Below, piece by piece: positions 1 to 8,309 of a DNA stretch of 64,000 nt. Source of the stretch: Caballeronia pedi (lineage in GTDB: Bacteria > Pseudomonadota > Gammaproteobacteria > Burkholderiales > Burkholderiaceae); assembly GCF_001544915.2 (NCBI RefSeq), contig NZ_FCOE02000014.1:119346-183345 (forward strand), given 5' to 3'. Made by a program: the position numbers and the translations under genes. Each line of letters opens with the position of its first letter. Within the stretch, counting starts at the first letter, position 1. Below the pieces are notes generated by a model. That model saw only the letters and a program-made list of their open reading frames with translations, was not told where the DNA came from and did not search any database.

Positions 1-1335
1 CCAGCCCGCCGACGGCCGATAGATCTTGCGGCGGCGCAGGCCCAGGAACAGCAGTCCCGCGTTGGCGAGGGCGCCGAGGCCGATCGACAGCGTCAGACCC
101 GCATGCGAGAAGATCGGCACGAAGACATAGTTGCTCACCTGCGTCATGACGAGCACGAACACGGCGATCTTCACCGGCGTCTTGATGTCCTGCTTCGCGT
201 AGAAACCGGGCGCGAGAATCTTGATGAGGATCAGACCGATCAGCCCGATGCCGTAGGCCGCAAGCGCGCGGCTTACCATCACGACGGAATGGTTGTCGAA
301 CTTGCCGTAGTGAAAGAGCGTCGCGGTGAGCGGCTCGGCGAAGAAGAAGAGCGCGATCGCGCTGGGCGCGGCCAGCAGGAACGTGATGCGCAGGCCCCAG
401 TCGAGCAGCGCGGAGTATTCGTCGTTGTCGGCGTCGACGTGCGCTTTCGAGAGGCTCGGCAAGAGGATCGTGCCGAGCGCCGCGCCCAGCAGCGCGGTGG
501 GGAATTCCATGAGCCGGTCGGCGTAGTTGATCCACGACACCGCGCCCGCCCCGATATTCGACGCGATATTCGTGTTGATGATGAGGCTCAGTTGTCCGAC
601 CGACACCGCGAAGGTCGCGGGCACCATTTTCAGGAGCACGCGCTTCACGCCCGGATGCGCGAGCGCGCGCCGGAAGTTCAGGCCGATCTTCGGCACCATG
701 TCGATCTTCTTCAGCCCCGGCAACTGCACGAGCAATTGCAGGATGCCGCCCGCGATCACCGCATAGGCGAGCGCGTAGACCGGCACCTTCAGGTGAGGCG
801 CGACGAACACCGCCGCGAAGATGAACGCCACGTTCAGCAGCACCGGCGCGAACGCGGGCAGCGAAAACTGCTTGTACGTATTGAGCACGCCGGAGGCGAG
901 CGTGGTCATCGAGATGAAGACGATGTACGGAAACATGATGCGCGTCATCTCGACGGCGAGGCCGTACGCGGCCCCTTCGTGCGAGAGACCCGACGCCACC
1001 GCGTACACCACCCAGCTCGCGCCCGCCATGCCGGCGATCGACAACGCGACGAGGCACCAGGTCAGCACCGTCGACATCGCGTCGACGAGCGCCTTGGTCG
1101 GATCGTGACCCTTGCTGTTCTTGAACTCGGCGAGGATCGGCACGAACGCCTGCGCGAATGCCCCTTCCGCGGACAGCCGCCGCAGCAGGTTGGGAATCCG
1201 GAACGCGACGTAAAACGCGTCGGTATAGATACTGGCGCCAAAGGCTCGGGCGATCAGCGTTTCGCGGATCAGGCCGGTCACGCGGGACAGCAGCGTGAAG
1301 CCGCTGACCGTCAGGAGGGCTCGGAATAGATTCAT
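1..1335 (-). CDS. murJ: Lipid II flippase MurJ (MviN), 3' end outside window
   Basis: The first 445 residues are present; the family is about 510–520 residues, so the C-terminal part lies left of the window. MurJ is a polytopic inner-membrane protein that flips the lipid-linked peptidoglycan precursor (lipid II) to the periplasm. The N-terminus reads MNLFRALLTVSGFTLLSRV and soon after RETLIARAFGAS, the characteristic MurJ opening, followed by strings of hydrophobic helices. It is transcribed leftward, divergent from rpsT. A TATAAT-like -10 (complement of 1345–1350) lies only 9 bases before the ATG at 1335, which would give an almost leaderless mRNA if used. No convincing -35 was seen. The identification is firm; the promoter is inference. 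Confidence 0.95.
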   Translation of the reverse strand, partial: MNLFRALLTVSGFTLLSRVTGLIRETLIARAFGASIYTDAFYVAFRIPNLLRRLSAEGAFAQAFVPILAEFKNSKGHDPTKALVDAMSTVLTWCLVALSIAGMAGASWVVYAVASGLSHEGAAYGLAVEMTRIMFPYIVFISMTTLASGVLNTYKQFSLPAFAPVLLNVAFIFAAVFVAPHLKVPVYALAYAVIAGGILQLLVQLPGLKKIDMVPKIGLNFRRALAHPGVKRVLLKMVPATFAVSVGQLSLIINTNIASNIGAGAVSWINYADRLMEFPTALLGAALGTILLPSLSKAHVDADNDEYSALLDWGLRITFLLAAPSAIALFFFAEPLTATLFHYGKFDNHSVVMVSRALAAYGIGLIGLILIKILAPGFYAKQDIKTPVKIAVFVLVMTQVSNYVFVPIFSHAGLTLSIGLGALANAGLLFLGLRRRKIYRPSAGW

Positions 1336-1724
1336 GGGGCGCTTATTATACGGGGCGCCCGCAACCCGCCCACCAGACTCGGCTTATTGCTGGCGGGCAA
1401 TACCGCAAGATTGACCGATCGCATCGATCGGGCTCGCGTGAGGGCGGCGGACCGGCTCGATCCACGTCGCGCTTGTCACGTCTCATATTCCGTTGCTATA
1501 ATCGCGGGTTTCGAAGCTCCAAAATTGTTTGGATTGAGCAGCTTCACGTCTTTTCCGGCTCTGGCCGGCGATGTTACAGAGGTTCTCGGGCAATCGTTCC
1601 CGGGATTTCAGATCAAAGGCAGCGCGCACCGATCACCGCTTCCGGCCCCTGGCTGGACAGCCAAGTGAAGCCCGCTCCGGACAAGTGACAGCAGAATCAG
1701 CTGAAACAGGAAAAAGGAACCGTC
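1336..1724. other. murJ/rpsT divergent intergenic region
   Basis: A 389-base spacer holding the strong rpsT promoter near 1473–1502 and a leader of roughly 215 bases before the rpsT start. The left part contains the weak murJ -10. No convincing open reading frame is seen. In other bacteria S20 controls its own translation; whether this long leader takes part in that cannot be told from sequence alone. Confidence 0.6.
1473..1502 (+). promoter_or_regulatory. Sigma-70 promoter of rpsT
   Basis: TTGTCA at 1473–1478 and a perfect TATAAT at 1497–1502 with an 18-base spacer, pointing to rpsT. Predicted start of transcription is about 1509. Confidence 0.75.
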
Positions 1725-2003
1725 ATGGCAAATACCGCACAAGCTCGCAAGCGCGCCCGTCAGGCCGCCAAGGCCAACTCGCACAACTCGGCGCTGCGCT
1801 CGAAGTTCCGCACGGCCATCAAGGCAGTTCGCAAGGCTATCGAAGCCGGCGATCAGACCAAGGCCGCCGAAGTGTTCAAGTCGTCGGTCAAGACGATGGA
1901 CATCATCGCGGACAAGAAGATCATCCACAAGAACAAGGCCGCTCGTCACAAGAGCCGCCTGGCTGCAGCCATCAAGGGCCTGCAAGCCCCCGCTGCCCAG
2001 TAA
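1725..2003 (+). CDS. rpsT: 30S ribosomal protein S20
   Basis: A 92-residue, very basic protein beginning MANTAQARKRARQAAKANSH, the standard S20 signature; the usual length is 86–92. S20 binds 16S rRNA in the body of the small ribosomal subunit. The start is supported by an AAGGA Shine-Dalgarno sequence shortly upstream. It is monocistronic, with its own promoter and a strong intrinsic terminator about 105 bases after the stop. Position next to murJ is typical of proteobacteria. Confidence 0.98.
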   Translation: MANTAQARKRARQAAKANSHNSALRSKFRTAIKAVRKAIEAGDQTKAAEVFKSSVKTMDIIADKKIIHKNKAARHKSRLAAAIKGLQAPAAQ

Positions 2004-2109
2004 TTCCGGCTCGCTTCCGGCGGGCGCACAACGGTTTTCGCGAATTTCGCGAGGTTTCACAATCGGTGCGTTCGTCGAAGCAGCTTCCTGTTTCCGCTGC
2101 GCAGTAACG

Positions 2110-2136
2110 AAAAAGCCCGCTTCGGCGGGCTTTTTT
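2110..2136 (+). terminator. Intrinsic terminator after rpsT
   Basis: Stem AAAAGCCCGC / GCGGGCTTTT with loop TTCG followed by a T-run to 2136. The symmetric A and T tracts mean it may also work leftward for the DUF3579 gene. Confidence 0.85.
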
Positions 2137-2161
2137 GCGTCTGGGCTTCCGTGTTACAGCG

Positions 2162-2497
2162 TCAACCCTGCTGCTGGGTCTGCGTGCCGTGATGCGGCGG
2201 CAGCTCGCACGCCTCGGTCACGAGGAGATCGTTGTCCTTCGCGAAGTTGAGCACGAAATCGAAGGCCATCGGCTCGATGTCGCGCAGGCGCGAATCGACG
2301 ATCACGACCTTGATATCGCCGATCATGGTCGGACGCACGTAGATGGAGTATTGCAGGCGGGCGTTCGGCCCTCTCGCCTTGGGTCCGAAACCCGACATCA
2401 CGCCGCACAGGCGCTCGGACCAGTCGCTCGGCCGAAACTTCCTTCCGCTCTTGGTGATGCCTTGTATGAAGTATTCGGTAGAGGATGATTCAGCCAT
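2162..2497 (-). CDS. DUF3579 family protein
   Basis: A 111-residue protein starting MAESSSTEYFIQGITKSGRK; I take the ATG at 2497 because the family begins close to this point. The sequence (FRPSDWSERL, VRPTMIGDIKVVIVDSRL, EPMAFDFVLNFAKDN) matches the beta-proteobacterial DUF3579 family, whose function is not established. It sits between rpsT and argF, as it commonly does in Burkholderiaceae, but is read in the opposite direction from both. No signal peptide or membrane segment is seen, so it is probably cytoplasmic. The C-terminus is Gln-rich. Confidence 0.85.
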   Translation of the reverse strand: MAESSSTEYFIQGITKSGRKFRPSDWSERLCGVMSGFGPKARGPNARLQYSIYVRPTMIGDIKVVIVDSRLRDIEPMAFDFVLNFAKDNDLLVTEACELPPHHGTQTQQQG

Positions 2498-3027
2498 GTA
2501 GCAATACCTTTTGACGGCCGGTGACGCGCACCGGGACGCACATGCCTGACACGGGGAACCGCAGGGCCGGCTCGCGAAAAGTGCCGGGCGGTCTTCGCGC
2601 GACGCGATTCTCTGGGAACCGGCCGCGCCCGCGACAGGAATGGCGGACTCGACAGCACTGGGCAAGCCACCGCGGAATCGGAACGCGCGAAATCACGCCG
2701 ACCGGATTCTTGCGAACCCTTCGCCGCAGCTGCGCGTGAAACGGTGCTGAGTGTTGCAGAACTGTTGAAACGAGCGACCGCAATTATACCTTAGCGGCCC
2801 CCTCTTGCGCAGCGCACACAGACATCGGGCGCGTCCATCAGGGATTTGCCGAAGCCGTCGGCCGGGCTTGCGCAGCGCGCATCGCCCTTTCTGCCAGCCT
2901 CGTCAAACATCGCAAAATCCTTTATGCTCAAATGCGATACCACCCACGACGGCGGCGTCGTCCGGCCCTGACCCAGCGCGCGTGAGCGCAGCAAAGCGGC
3001 CGGTTCGAAGCCGCCGCTTGCGTTTTC
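2498..3027. other. Spacer between DUF3579 gene and argF
   Basis: 530 bases without a convincing gene. A TATAAT-like box lies on the minus strand (complement of 2783–2788), and a weak TATGCT on the plus strand at 2923–2928 could serve argF. Open frames here have no family resemblance. No arginine-repressor-like palindrome was recognised. Confidence 0.5.
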
Positions 3028-3957
3028 ATGACCGCCAAGAAAATTCGCCACTATCTTCAGTTCAAGGATTTTTCGCTCGACGACTACGAGTACGTGCTCG
3101 AACGCGCGCGCATCCTGAAGCGCAAGTTCAAGAACTACGAGACCTATCATCCGCTGCACGACCGCACGCTCGCGATGATCTTCGAGAAGAGTTCGACGCG
3201 CACGCGTCTCTCGTTCGAAGCGGGCATCTTCCAGCTCGGCGGCCACGCGGTGTTCATGAACACGCGCGACACGCAGCTCGGACGCGGCGAGCCGATCGAG
3301 GATTCGGCACAGGTCATCTCGCGCATGGTCGACATCATCATGATCCGCACGTTCGGTCAGGACATCATCGAGCGCTTCGCGGAAAGCTCGCGCGTGCCGG
3401 TGATCAACGGGCTGACCAACGAATATCACCCGTGTCAGGTGCTCGCGGACATCTTCACGTTCTACGAGCATCGCGGGCCGATTCACGGCAAGACCGTCGC
3501 GTGGGTCGGTGACGCGAACAACATGCTCTACACGTGGATTGAAGCCGCGCAGATCCTCGGCTTCAAGTTGCGCCTGTCGACGCCGCTCGGCTACAAGCTC
3601 GATCCCGCGCTCGTTTCCGAAGACAGCAAGCCGTTCTTCGAAGAGTTCGACGATCCGAACGACGCCTGCACGGGCGCCGATCTCGTCACGACGGACGTCT
3701 GGACCAGCATGGGTTACGAAGCCGAGAACGAAGCGCGCATGAAGGCGTTCGCGGACTATTGCGTCGATACCGAAATGATGGCGCGCGCGAATCCCGACGC
3801 GCTTTTCATGCACTGCCTGCCCGCGCATCGCGGCGAGGAAGTGAGCGCGGACGTGATCGACGGTCCGCAGAGCGTGGTCTGGGACGAGGCGGAGAACCGT
3901 CTGCATGTCCAGAAGGCGCTGATGGAGTATCTCCTGCTCGGCAAGCTGAATCACTGA
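3028..3957 (+). CDS. argF: Ornithine carbamoyltransferase
   Basis: A 309-residue cytoplasmic enzyme that condenses ornithine with carbamoyl phosphate to citrulline in arginine biosynthesis. The carbamoyl-phosphate-binding motif STRTR is at residues 56–60, HPCQ at 134–137, the ornithine-loop-like DVWTSMG at about 223–229, and the conserved HCLPAHRGEEV from 262. Length matches anabolic OTCs of this group. It lies 163 bases before argG on the same strand, so the last two steps before arginosuccinate lyase are side by side. The ATG at 3028 gives the normal N-terminus; no strong Shine-Dalgarno is visible before it. Confidence 0.96.
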   Translation: MTAKKIRHYLQFKDFSLDDYEYVLERARILKRKFKNYETYHPLHDRTLAMIFEKSSTRTRLSFEAGIFQLGGHAVFMNTRDTQLGRGEPIEDSAQVISRMVDIIMIRTFGQDIIERFAESSRVPVINGLTNEYHPCQVLADIFTFYEHRGPIHGKTVAWVGDANNMLYTWIEAAQILGFKLRLSTPLGYKLDPALVSEDSKPFFEEFDDPNDACTGADLVTTDVWTSMGYEAENEARMKAFADYCVDTEMMARANPDALFMHCLPAHRGEEVSADVIDGPQSVVWDEAENRLHVQKALMEYLLLGKLNH

Positions 3958-4120
3958 GCAAATCGGCGCTGCCGACGCGCCGCGCATCCCAAATTTACGG
4001 AAGCGCGGCGATTTGATGTCAAAATAGTGGTTTTTCCGCGCTCTTCATGCCCGTCGCGCGCCAGGCGGACGCGAAGCGGCGCACAACCGCCGCACCGGCT
4101 TTTCAGCACACGAGTTCACC

Positions 4121-5350
4121 ATGAGCGATATCAAGAAAGTCGTGCTCGCCTATTCGGGCGGTCTCGACACCTCCGTCATCCTGAAATGGTTGCAGGACAA
4201 CTACGACGCCGAAGTCGTGACCTTCACGGCCGACATCGGCCAGGGCGAGGAACTGGAGCCCGCGCGCAAGAAGGCGCTCCAGCTCGGCATCAAGCAGGAC
4301 AACATCTTCATCGAAGACCTGCGTGAGGAGTTCGTCCGCGATTTCGTGTTCCCGATGTTCCGCGCGAACACCATCTACGAAGGCGAGTATCTGCTCGGCA
4401 CGTCGATCGCGCGTCCGCTGATCGCGAAACGCCAGATCGAGATCGCGCGCGCGGCTGGCGCGCAGGCCGTCTCGCACGGCGCGACCGGCAAGGGCAACGA
4501 TCAGGTCCGCTTCGAGCTCGGCTATTACTCGCTCGAACCGGGCATCAAGGTGATCGCGCCGTGGCGCGAATGGGACCTGCTCTCGCGCGAAAAGCTGCTC
4601 GCGTATGCGGAAAAGGCCGGCATTCCGATCGAAATGAAGCACAAGCAAGGCGGCGCGCCCTACTCGATGGACGCGAACCTGCTGCACATCTCGTTCGAAG
4701 GCCGCCATCTGGAAGACCCGAAGGCCGAGGCCGAAGCCGACATGTGGCGCTGGACCGTATCGCCGGAAGAAGCGCCGGATCAGGCCGAGTACCTCGATAT
4801 CGAATTCGAGAAGGGCGACCCGGTCGCGCTGAACGGCAAGCGCCTGTCGCCCGCCGAGATGCTGACCGAGCTGAACCGTCTCGGCGGCAAGCACGGCATC
4901 GGCCGTCTGGATCTGGTCGAGAACCGCTACGTCGGCATGAAGTCGCGCGGCTGCTATGAAACGCCGGGCGGCACGATCATGCTGAAGGCGCATCGCGGCA
5001 TCGAGTCGATCACGCTCGACCGCGAAGTGGCGCACCTGAAGGACGATCTGATGCCGCGTTACGCATCGCTGATCTACAACGGCTACTGGTGGAGCCCGGA
5101 GCGCCGCGCGCTGCAGGTGCTGATCGACCACACGCAGGAGAAGGTCAACGGCTGGACGCGCGTGAAGCTCTACAAGGGCAGCGTGTCGGTCGTCGCGCGC
5201 GATTCGAAGGAAACGCTGTTCGACAAGACCATCGCGACCTTCGACGACGACGGCGGCGCCTACGACCAGGCCGACGCCGGCGGCTTCATCAAGCTGAACG
5301 CGTTGCGCATGCGTATCGCGGAGAATGCGCGCCGCAAGCGCGGAGCGTAA
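4121..5350 (+). CDS. argG: Argininosuccinate synthase
   Basis: A 409-residue enzyme that joins citrulline and aspartate using ATP in arginine biosynthesis. The N-terminal P-loop pyrophosphatase motif AYSGGLDTS is at residues 10–18, followed by KWLQDNYDAEVVTFTADIGQ, which is diagnostic for the short (about 400-residue) ArgG type. The protein is full length. It follows argF on the same strand and ends at a strong terminator 19 bases after the stop. No operator was recognised upstream. Confidence 0.97.
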   Translation: MSDIKKVVLAYSGGLDTSVILKWLQDNYDAEVVTFTADIGQGEELEPARKKALQLGIKQDNIFIEDLREEFVRDFVFPMFRANTIYEGEYLLGTSIARPLIAKRQIEIARAAGAQAVSHGATGKGNDQVRFELGYYSLEPGIKVIAPWREWDLLSREKLLAYAEKAGIPIEMKHKQGGAPYSMDANLLHISFEGRHLEDPKAEAEADMWRWTVSPEEAPDQAEYLDIEFEKGDPVALNGKRLSPAEMLTELNRLGGKHGIGRLDLVENRYVGMKSRGCYETPGGTIMLKAHRGIESITLDREVAHLKDDLMPRYASLIYNGYWWSPERRALQVLIDHTQEKVNGWTRVKLYKGSVSVVARDSKETLFDKTIATFDDDGGAYDQADAGGFIKLNALRMRIAENARRKRGA

Positions 5351-5368
5351 TCTCCCGCTTCAGAAACG

Positions 5369-5404
5369 AAAAACCCGCCGGACTCTGGTTCGGCGGGTTT
5401 TTTT
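5369..5404 (+). terminator. Intrinsic terminator after argG
   Basis: GC-rich stem AAACCCGCCG / CGGCGGGTTT with a short loop, followed by a T-run at 5398–5404. The preceding A-tract means it could also act on the leftward murB transcript. Confidence 0.85.
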
Positions 5405-5418
5405 CTGCGCGTCGGAAA

Positions 5419-6435
5419 TCAGAGGCAGACCGGTTCCATCTCCATCTCGACGCCGAAGCGCGCCAGCACGTCGCGCCTGATGGCTTCGGCCAGTTCGAGC
5501 ACTTGCGCGCCCGTCGCGCCGCCGCGATTCACGAGCACGAGCGCCTGCCGGTCATGCACCGCCGCGCCGCCGATGCTGCGCCCTTTCCAGCCGCATCGGT
5601 CGATCAGCCAGCCCGCCGCGAGCTTCGCTTGCCCGTCCGACTGGGGATACGAGACCACGCCGGGTTCGCGCGCTTTCAACGCCTCGAACGCCGCCGCGCT
5701 CACCACCGGATTCTTGAAGAAGCTGCCCGCGTTGCCGAGCACGGTCCAGTCGGGCAGTTTGGCGCGCCGCACGGCGACGACCGCATCGAAAATGGCCTGC
5801 GCGTCCGGTTTTGCAGCGCCTTCGAGCGCGCGCGCGACATCGGCATACTCGGCGCGCGGCGTCCACGCCTTCGGCAGCCGGAACACCACCGACGTGATCA
5901 TGAAGCGCCCGCGCCCTGCCCGCTTGAAAAAACTGTCGCGATAACCGAACGCGCAGGCGACGCGATCGAACTCCACGCGTTCGCCGGTCGCGAGTTCGAC
6001 GGCGCTGAGCCGCTCGAAGCGCTCGCCCATTTCGAGCCCGTACGCACCGATGTTCTGAATCGGCGCGGCGCCGACCGTGCCCGGAATCAGCGCGAGGTTT
6101 TCGAGGCCCGGCATGCCCTGTGCGAGCGTCCAGGCAACGAATTCGTGCCAGTTCTCGCCCGCGCCGGCCTCAACGAGCCATGCGTCGTCCGTTTCGCCGA
6201 TCACGCTTTTCCCCGCGAGGGCGACGATCAGCGCGACGCCGTCGAAATCGCGCGTCAGCACGATGTTGCTGCCGCCGCCGAGCACGAGTTGCGGCATGTT
6301 CGCGATGCGCGCATCGGTGGCGAGCGCGACGGCCGCATCGACGGATTCGATACGCAGGGCGTGGCGCGCGCGCACGTCGAAACCGAACGTGTTGTGCGTG
6401 AGCAGGGCGTAATCAGAGAGAAGCTGGAGCGACAT
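5419..6435 (-). CDS. murB: UDP-N-acetylenolpyruvoylglucosamine reductase
   Basis: A 338-residue FAD enzyme that reduces UDP-GlcNAc-enolpyruvate to UDP-MurNAc in cytoplasmic peptidoglycan synthesis. Visible signatures are the FAD-binding LVLGGGSNIVLTRDF, the LIPGTVGAAPIQNIGAYG segment with the catalytic-arginine region, NAGSFFKNP carrying the catalytic serine, and a C-terminal EMEMEP with the conserved glutamate. Its length and the retained region before the C-terminus match the E. coli-like type I MurB. It is convergent with argG across a shared terminator and divergent from yajQ. Confidence 0.96.
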   Translation of the reverse strand: MSLQLLSDYALLTHNTFGFDVRARHALRIESVDAAVALATDARIANMPQLVLGGGSNIVLTRDFDGVALIVALAGKSVIGETDDAWLVEAGAGENWHEFVAWTLAQGMPGLENLALIPGTVGAAPIQNIGAYGLEMGERFERLSAVELATGERVEFDRVACAFGYRDSFFKRAGRGRFMITSVVFRLPKAWTPRAEYADVARALEGAAKPDAQAIFDAVVAVRRAKLPDWTVLGNAGSFFKNPVVSAAAFEALKAREPGVVSYPQSDGQAKLAAGWLIDRCGWKGRSIGGAAVHDRQALVLVNRGGATGAQVLELAEAIRRDVLARFGVEMEMEPVCL

Positions 6436-6534
6436 GAGCGAGGCGCGTCGGTAGAATGACGACAGGTCCGTGATTATAGCGATTGCGCGAGCCGCGCCCG
6501 ACGCGCGCTCGCCTCAATGAAGGAGAATGACAAG

Positions 6535-7020
6535 ATGCCATCGTTTGACGTCGTCAGCGAAGCAAACATGATCGAAGTGAAGAACGCGATCGAACAGTCG
6601 AACAAGGAAATTTCCACGCGCTTCGACTTCAAGGGTTCGGACTCACGCGTCGAGCAGAAGGAGCGCGAACTCACGCTCTACGCCGACGACGATTTCAAGC
6701 TCGGCCAGGTGAAGGACGTCCTGCTGAACAAGCTGGCCAAGCGCAGCGTCGACGTGCGCTTTCTCGACTACGGCAAGCAGGAGAAAATCGGCGGCGACAA
6801 GCTGAAGCAGGTCGTCACGGTGAAGAAAGGCGTGTCGGGCGATCTGGCGAAGAAGATCGTCAAGATCGTGAAGGACAGCAAGATCAAGGTTCAGGCGAGC
6901 ATTCAGGGCGACGCGGTGCGCGTGCAAGGCACGAAGCGCGACGACCTGCAAAGCGCCATCGCGCTGCTGAAGAAGGAAGTCACGGATACGCCGCTCGACT
7001 TCAACAACTTCCGCGACTGA
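6535..7020 (+). CDS. YajQ family nucleotide-binding protein
   Basis: A 161-residue protein beginning MPSFDVVSEANMIEVKNAIE, the family signature (UPF0234/YajQ). An upstream in-frame ATG at 6517 exists, but the AAGGAG sequence sits 9 bases before the ATG at 6535, so the shorter start is chosen. YajQ proteins bind nucleotides; a Xanthomonas/Pseudomonas homologue has been reported to bind cyclic di-GMP and act with a transcription factor. Which role applies here is unknown. It is a single gene between murB and plsY, ending at a bidirectional terminator. Confidence 0.92.
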   Translation: MPSFDVVSEANMIEVKNAIEQSNKEISTRFDFKGSDSRVEQKERELTLYADDDFKLGQVKDVLLNKLAKRSVDVRFLDYGKQEKIGGDKLKQVVTVKKGVSGDLAKKIVKIVKDSKIKVQASIQGDAVRVQGTKRDDLQSAIALLKKEVTDTPLDFNNFRD

Positions 7021-7042
7021 TTCGCTGCCGCGTCAGAAGTGA

Positions 7043-7080
7043 AAAAGCCGTTCCGGTTCGCGCCGGAACGGCTTGTTGCT
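7043..7080. terminator. Bidirectional terminator between yajQ and plsY
   Basis: A perfect 12-bp stem (7045–7056 with 7063–7074) and a six-base loop, with A-tract before and T-rich sequence after. It is placed to stop both convergent genes. Confidence 0.8.
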
Positions 7081-7716
7081 TTATTCGGCCGCCTGCGCCG
7101 CCTTTTTCTTGTCGCCGATGCGGCTTTCCTTCCCCGCCAGCAACTTCGAGATATTGGCGCGATGCCGCCAGATGAGCAGCAGGCTCATCGCCAGCACGGC
7201 GAGCGAGATGCGGCTCGGCCCGAACAGAAAGACCTGGAAGAACGGCGCGAACACCGCCGCGACCAGCGCCGCCAGCGACGAATAACGAAAGAAGAACGCG
7301 ATGATGATCCACGTGAGCAGCGTCGCGACTCCGAGCGCCGGATGGATCGCGAGCAGCACGCCCGCCGCCGTCGCGACGCCCTTGCCGCCCTGGAACCTGA
7401 AGAAGACCGGATACAGATGCCCGAGGAACACGGCGATGGCCGCGAGCGCCGTGGCCGTGTTGATGCCCGCCGGATCCCAGCCGAAGCTCGCACCGAAATG
7501 CACGACGACCCACACGGGCAGCCAGCCCTTGAACGCATCGCCGATCAGTGTGAGGATCGCGGCCTTTTTGTTGCCTGTGCGCAGCACGTTGGTCGCGCCG
7601 GGATTGCCCGAGCCGTACGAGCGAGGATCGGCGAGGCCCATCGCGTGACTCACGACGACGGCGAATGAAATCGAGCCGATCAGATAGGACACGACGGCGA
7701 CGATCAGAAAGATCAT
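7081..7716 (-). CDS. plsY: Glycerol-3-phosphate acyltransferase PlsY
   Basis: A 211-residue membrane protein starting MIFLIVAVVSYLIGSISFA. PlsY transfers acyl groups from acyl phosphate to glycerol-3-phosphate, the first step of phospholipid synthesis. The three family motifs are visible: SYGSGNPGATNVLR, FRFQGGKGVATAAG and a later RYSSLAALV stretch, spread over several hydrophobic helices. The C-terminus is a short basic cytoplasmic tail. It lies 36 bases downstream of the YbaK-type gene on the same strand, so the two may be cotranscribed. Confidence 0.96.
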   Translation of the reverse strand: MIFLIVAVVSYLIGSISFAVVVSHAMGLADPRSYGSGNPGATNVLRTGNKKAAILTLIGDAFKGWLPVWVVVHFGASFGWDPAGINTATALAAIAVFLGHLYPVFFRFQGGKGVATAAGVLLAIHPALGVATLLTWIIIAFFFRYSSLAALVAAVFAPFFQVFLFGPSRISLAVLAMSLLLIWRHRANISKLLAGKESRIGDKKKAAQAAE

Positions 7717-7752
7717 GATGTTTTTGCAGTGGTAGCGGGAGCGGAACGCATT

Positions 7753-8244
7753 CTAATCGACGCTCGCGCACTGCACGGGCTTTGCGTCGAGCAGTTGCGT
7801 CAGAACAGACGGTTTCAGGCTGACGAGATAGCCGCGCCGCCCGCCATTCAGATAAATCAGGTCGAGGTCGAGAATGCTCGATTCGACGTACACCGGCATC
7901 GCCTTCTTCGTGCCGAACGGCGAGGTTCCGCCCACGAGAAAGCCCGAATGCCGGTTCGCCACTTCGGGCCTGCACGGCTCGATGCGTTTCGCGCCCGTCT
8001 GCCGCGCCAGGTTCTTGGTGGACACGGTGCGGTCGCCGTGCATGAGAACGATCAGCGGCTTCGCGTGCTCATCCTCCATCACGAGCGTCTTGACGACGCG
8101 ATGCTCGTCCACGCCGAGCTGCCGCGCGGATTCTTCCGTGCCGCCATGCTCGACATAATCGTAAGGATGTTCGCCGAACGCCACCTTGTGGCGGCGCAGG
8201 AACTGCGTCGCGGGCGTTTCGGATACGTGTTTGGCTTTCGACAT
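7753..8244 (-). CDS. ybaK: YbaK/EbsC-type Cys-tRNA(Pro) deacylase
   Basis: A 163-residue protein starting MSKAKHVSETPATQFLRRHK. The family edits misacylated tRNA, mainly hydrolysing Cys-tRNA(Pro) formed by ProRS. The conserved lysine segment VVKTLVMED, the TVSTKNLARQTGAKRIEPC region and the GGTSPFGTKK signature are present, so the active site looks intact. A longer frame continues upstream of the ATG at 8244 but has no family similarity and overlaps xerD. The gene is probably transcribed with plsY. Confidence 0.92.
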   Translation of the reverse strand: MSKAKHVSETPATQFLRRHKVAFGEHPYDYVEHGGTEESARQLGVDEHRVVKTLVMEDEHAKPLIVLMHGDRTVSTKNLARQTGAKRIEPCRPEVANRHSGFLVGGTSPFGTKKAMPVYVESSILDLDLIYLNGGRRGYLVSLKPSVLTQLLDAKPVQCASVD

Positions 8245-8309
8245 GGACGCATTGTAGCGAGTGCGCGAGCGTGAGAGGCCGTGGCACGATCGTTCGCGAA
8301 TGTGGGTTC

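Noticed and set aside
103..1329. A 408-codon plus-strand frame opposite murJ
   Set aside because: Arg/His/Asp/Glu-rich with no recognisable motifs, fully antisense to a clear MurJ.
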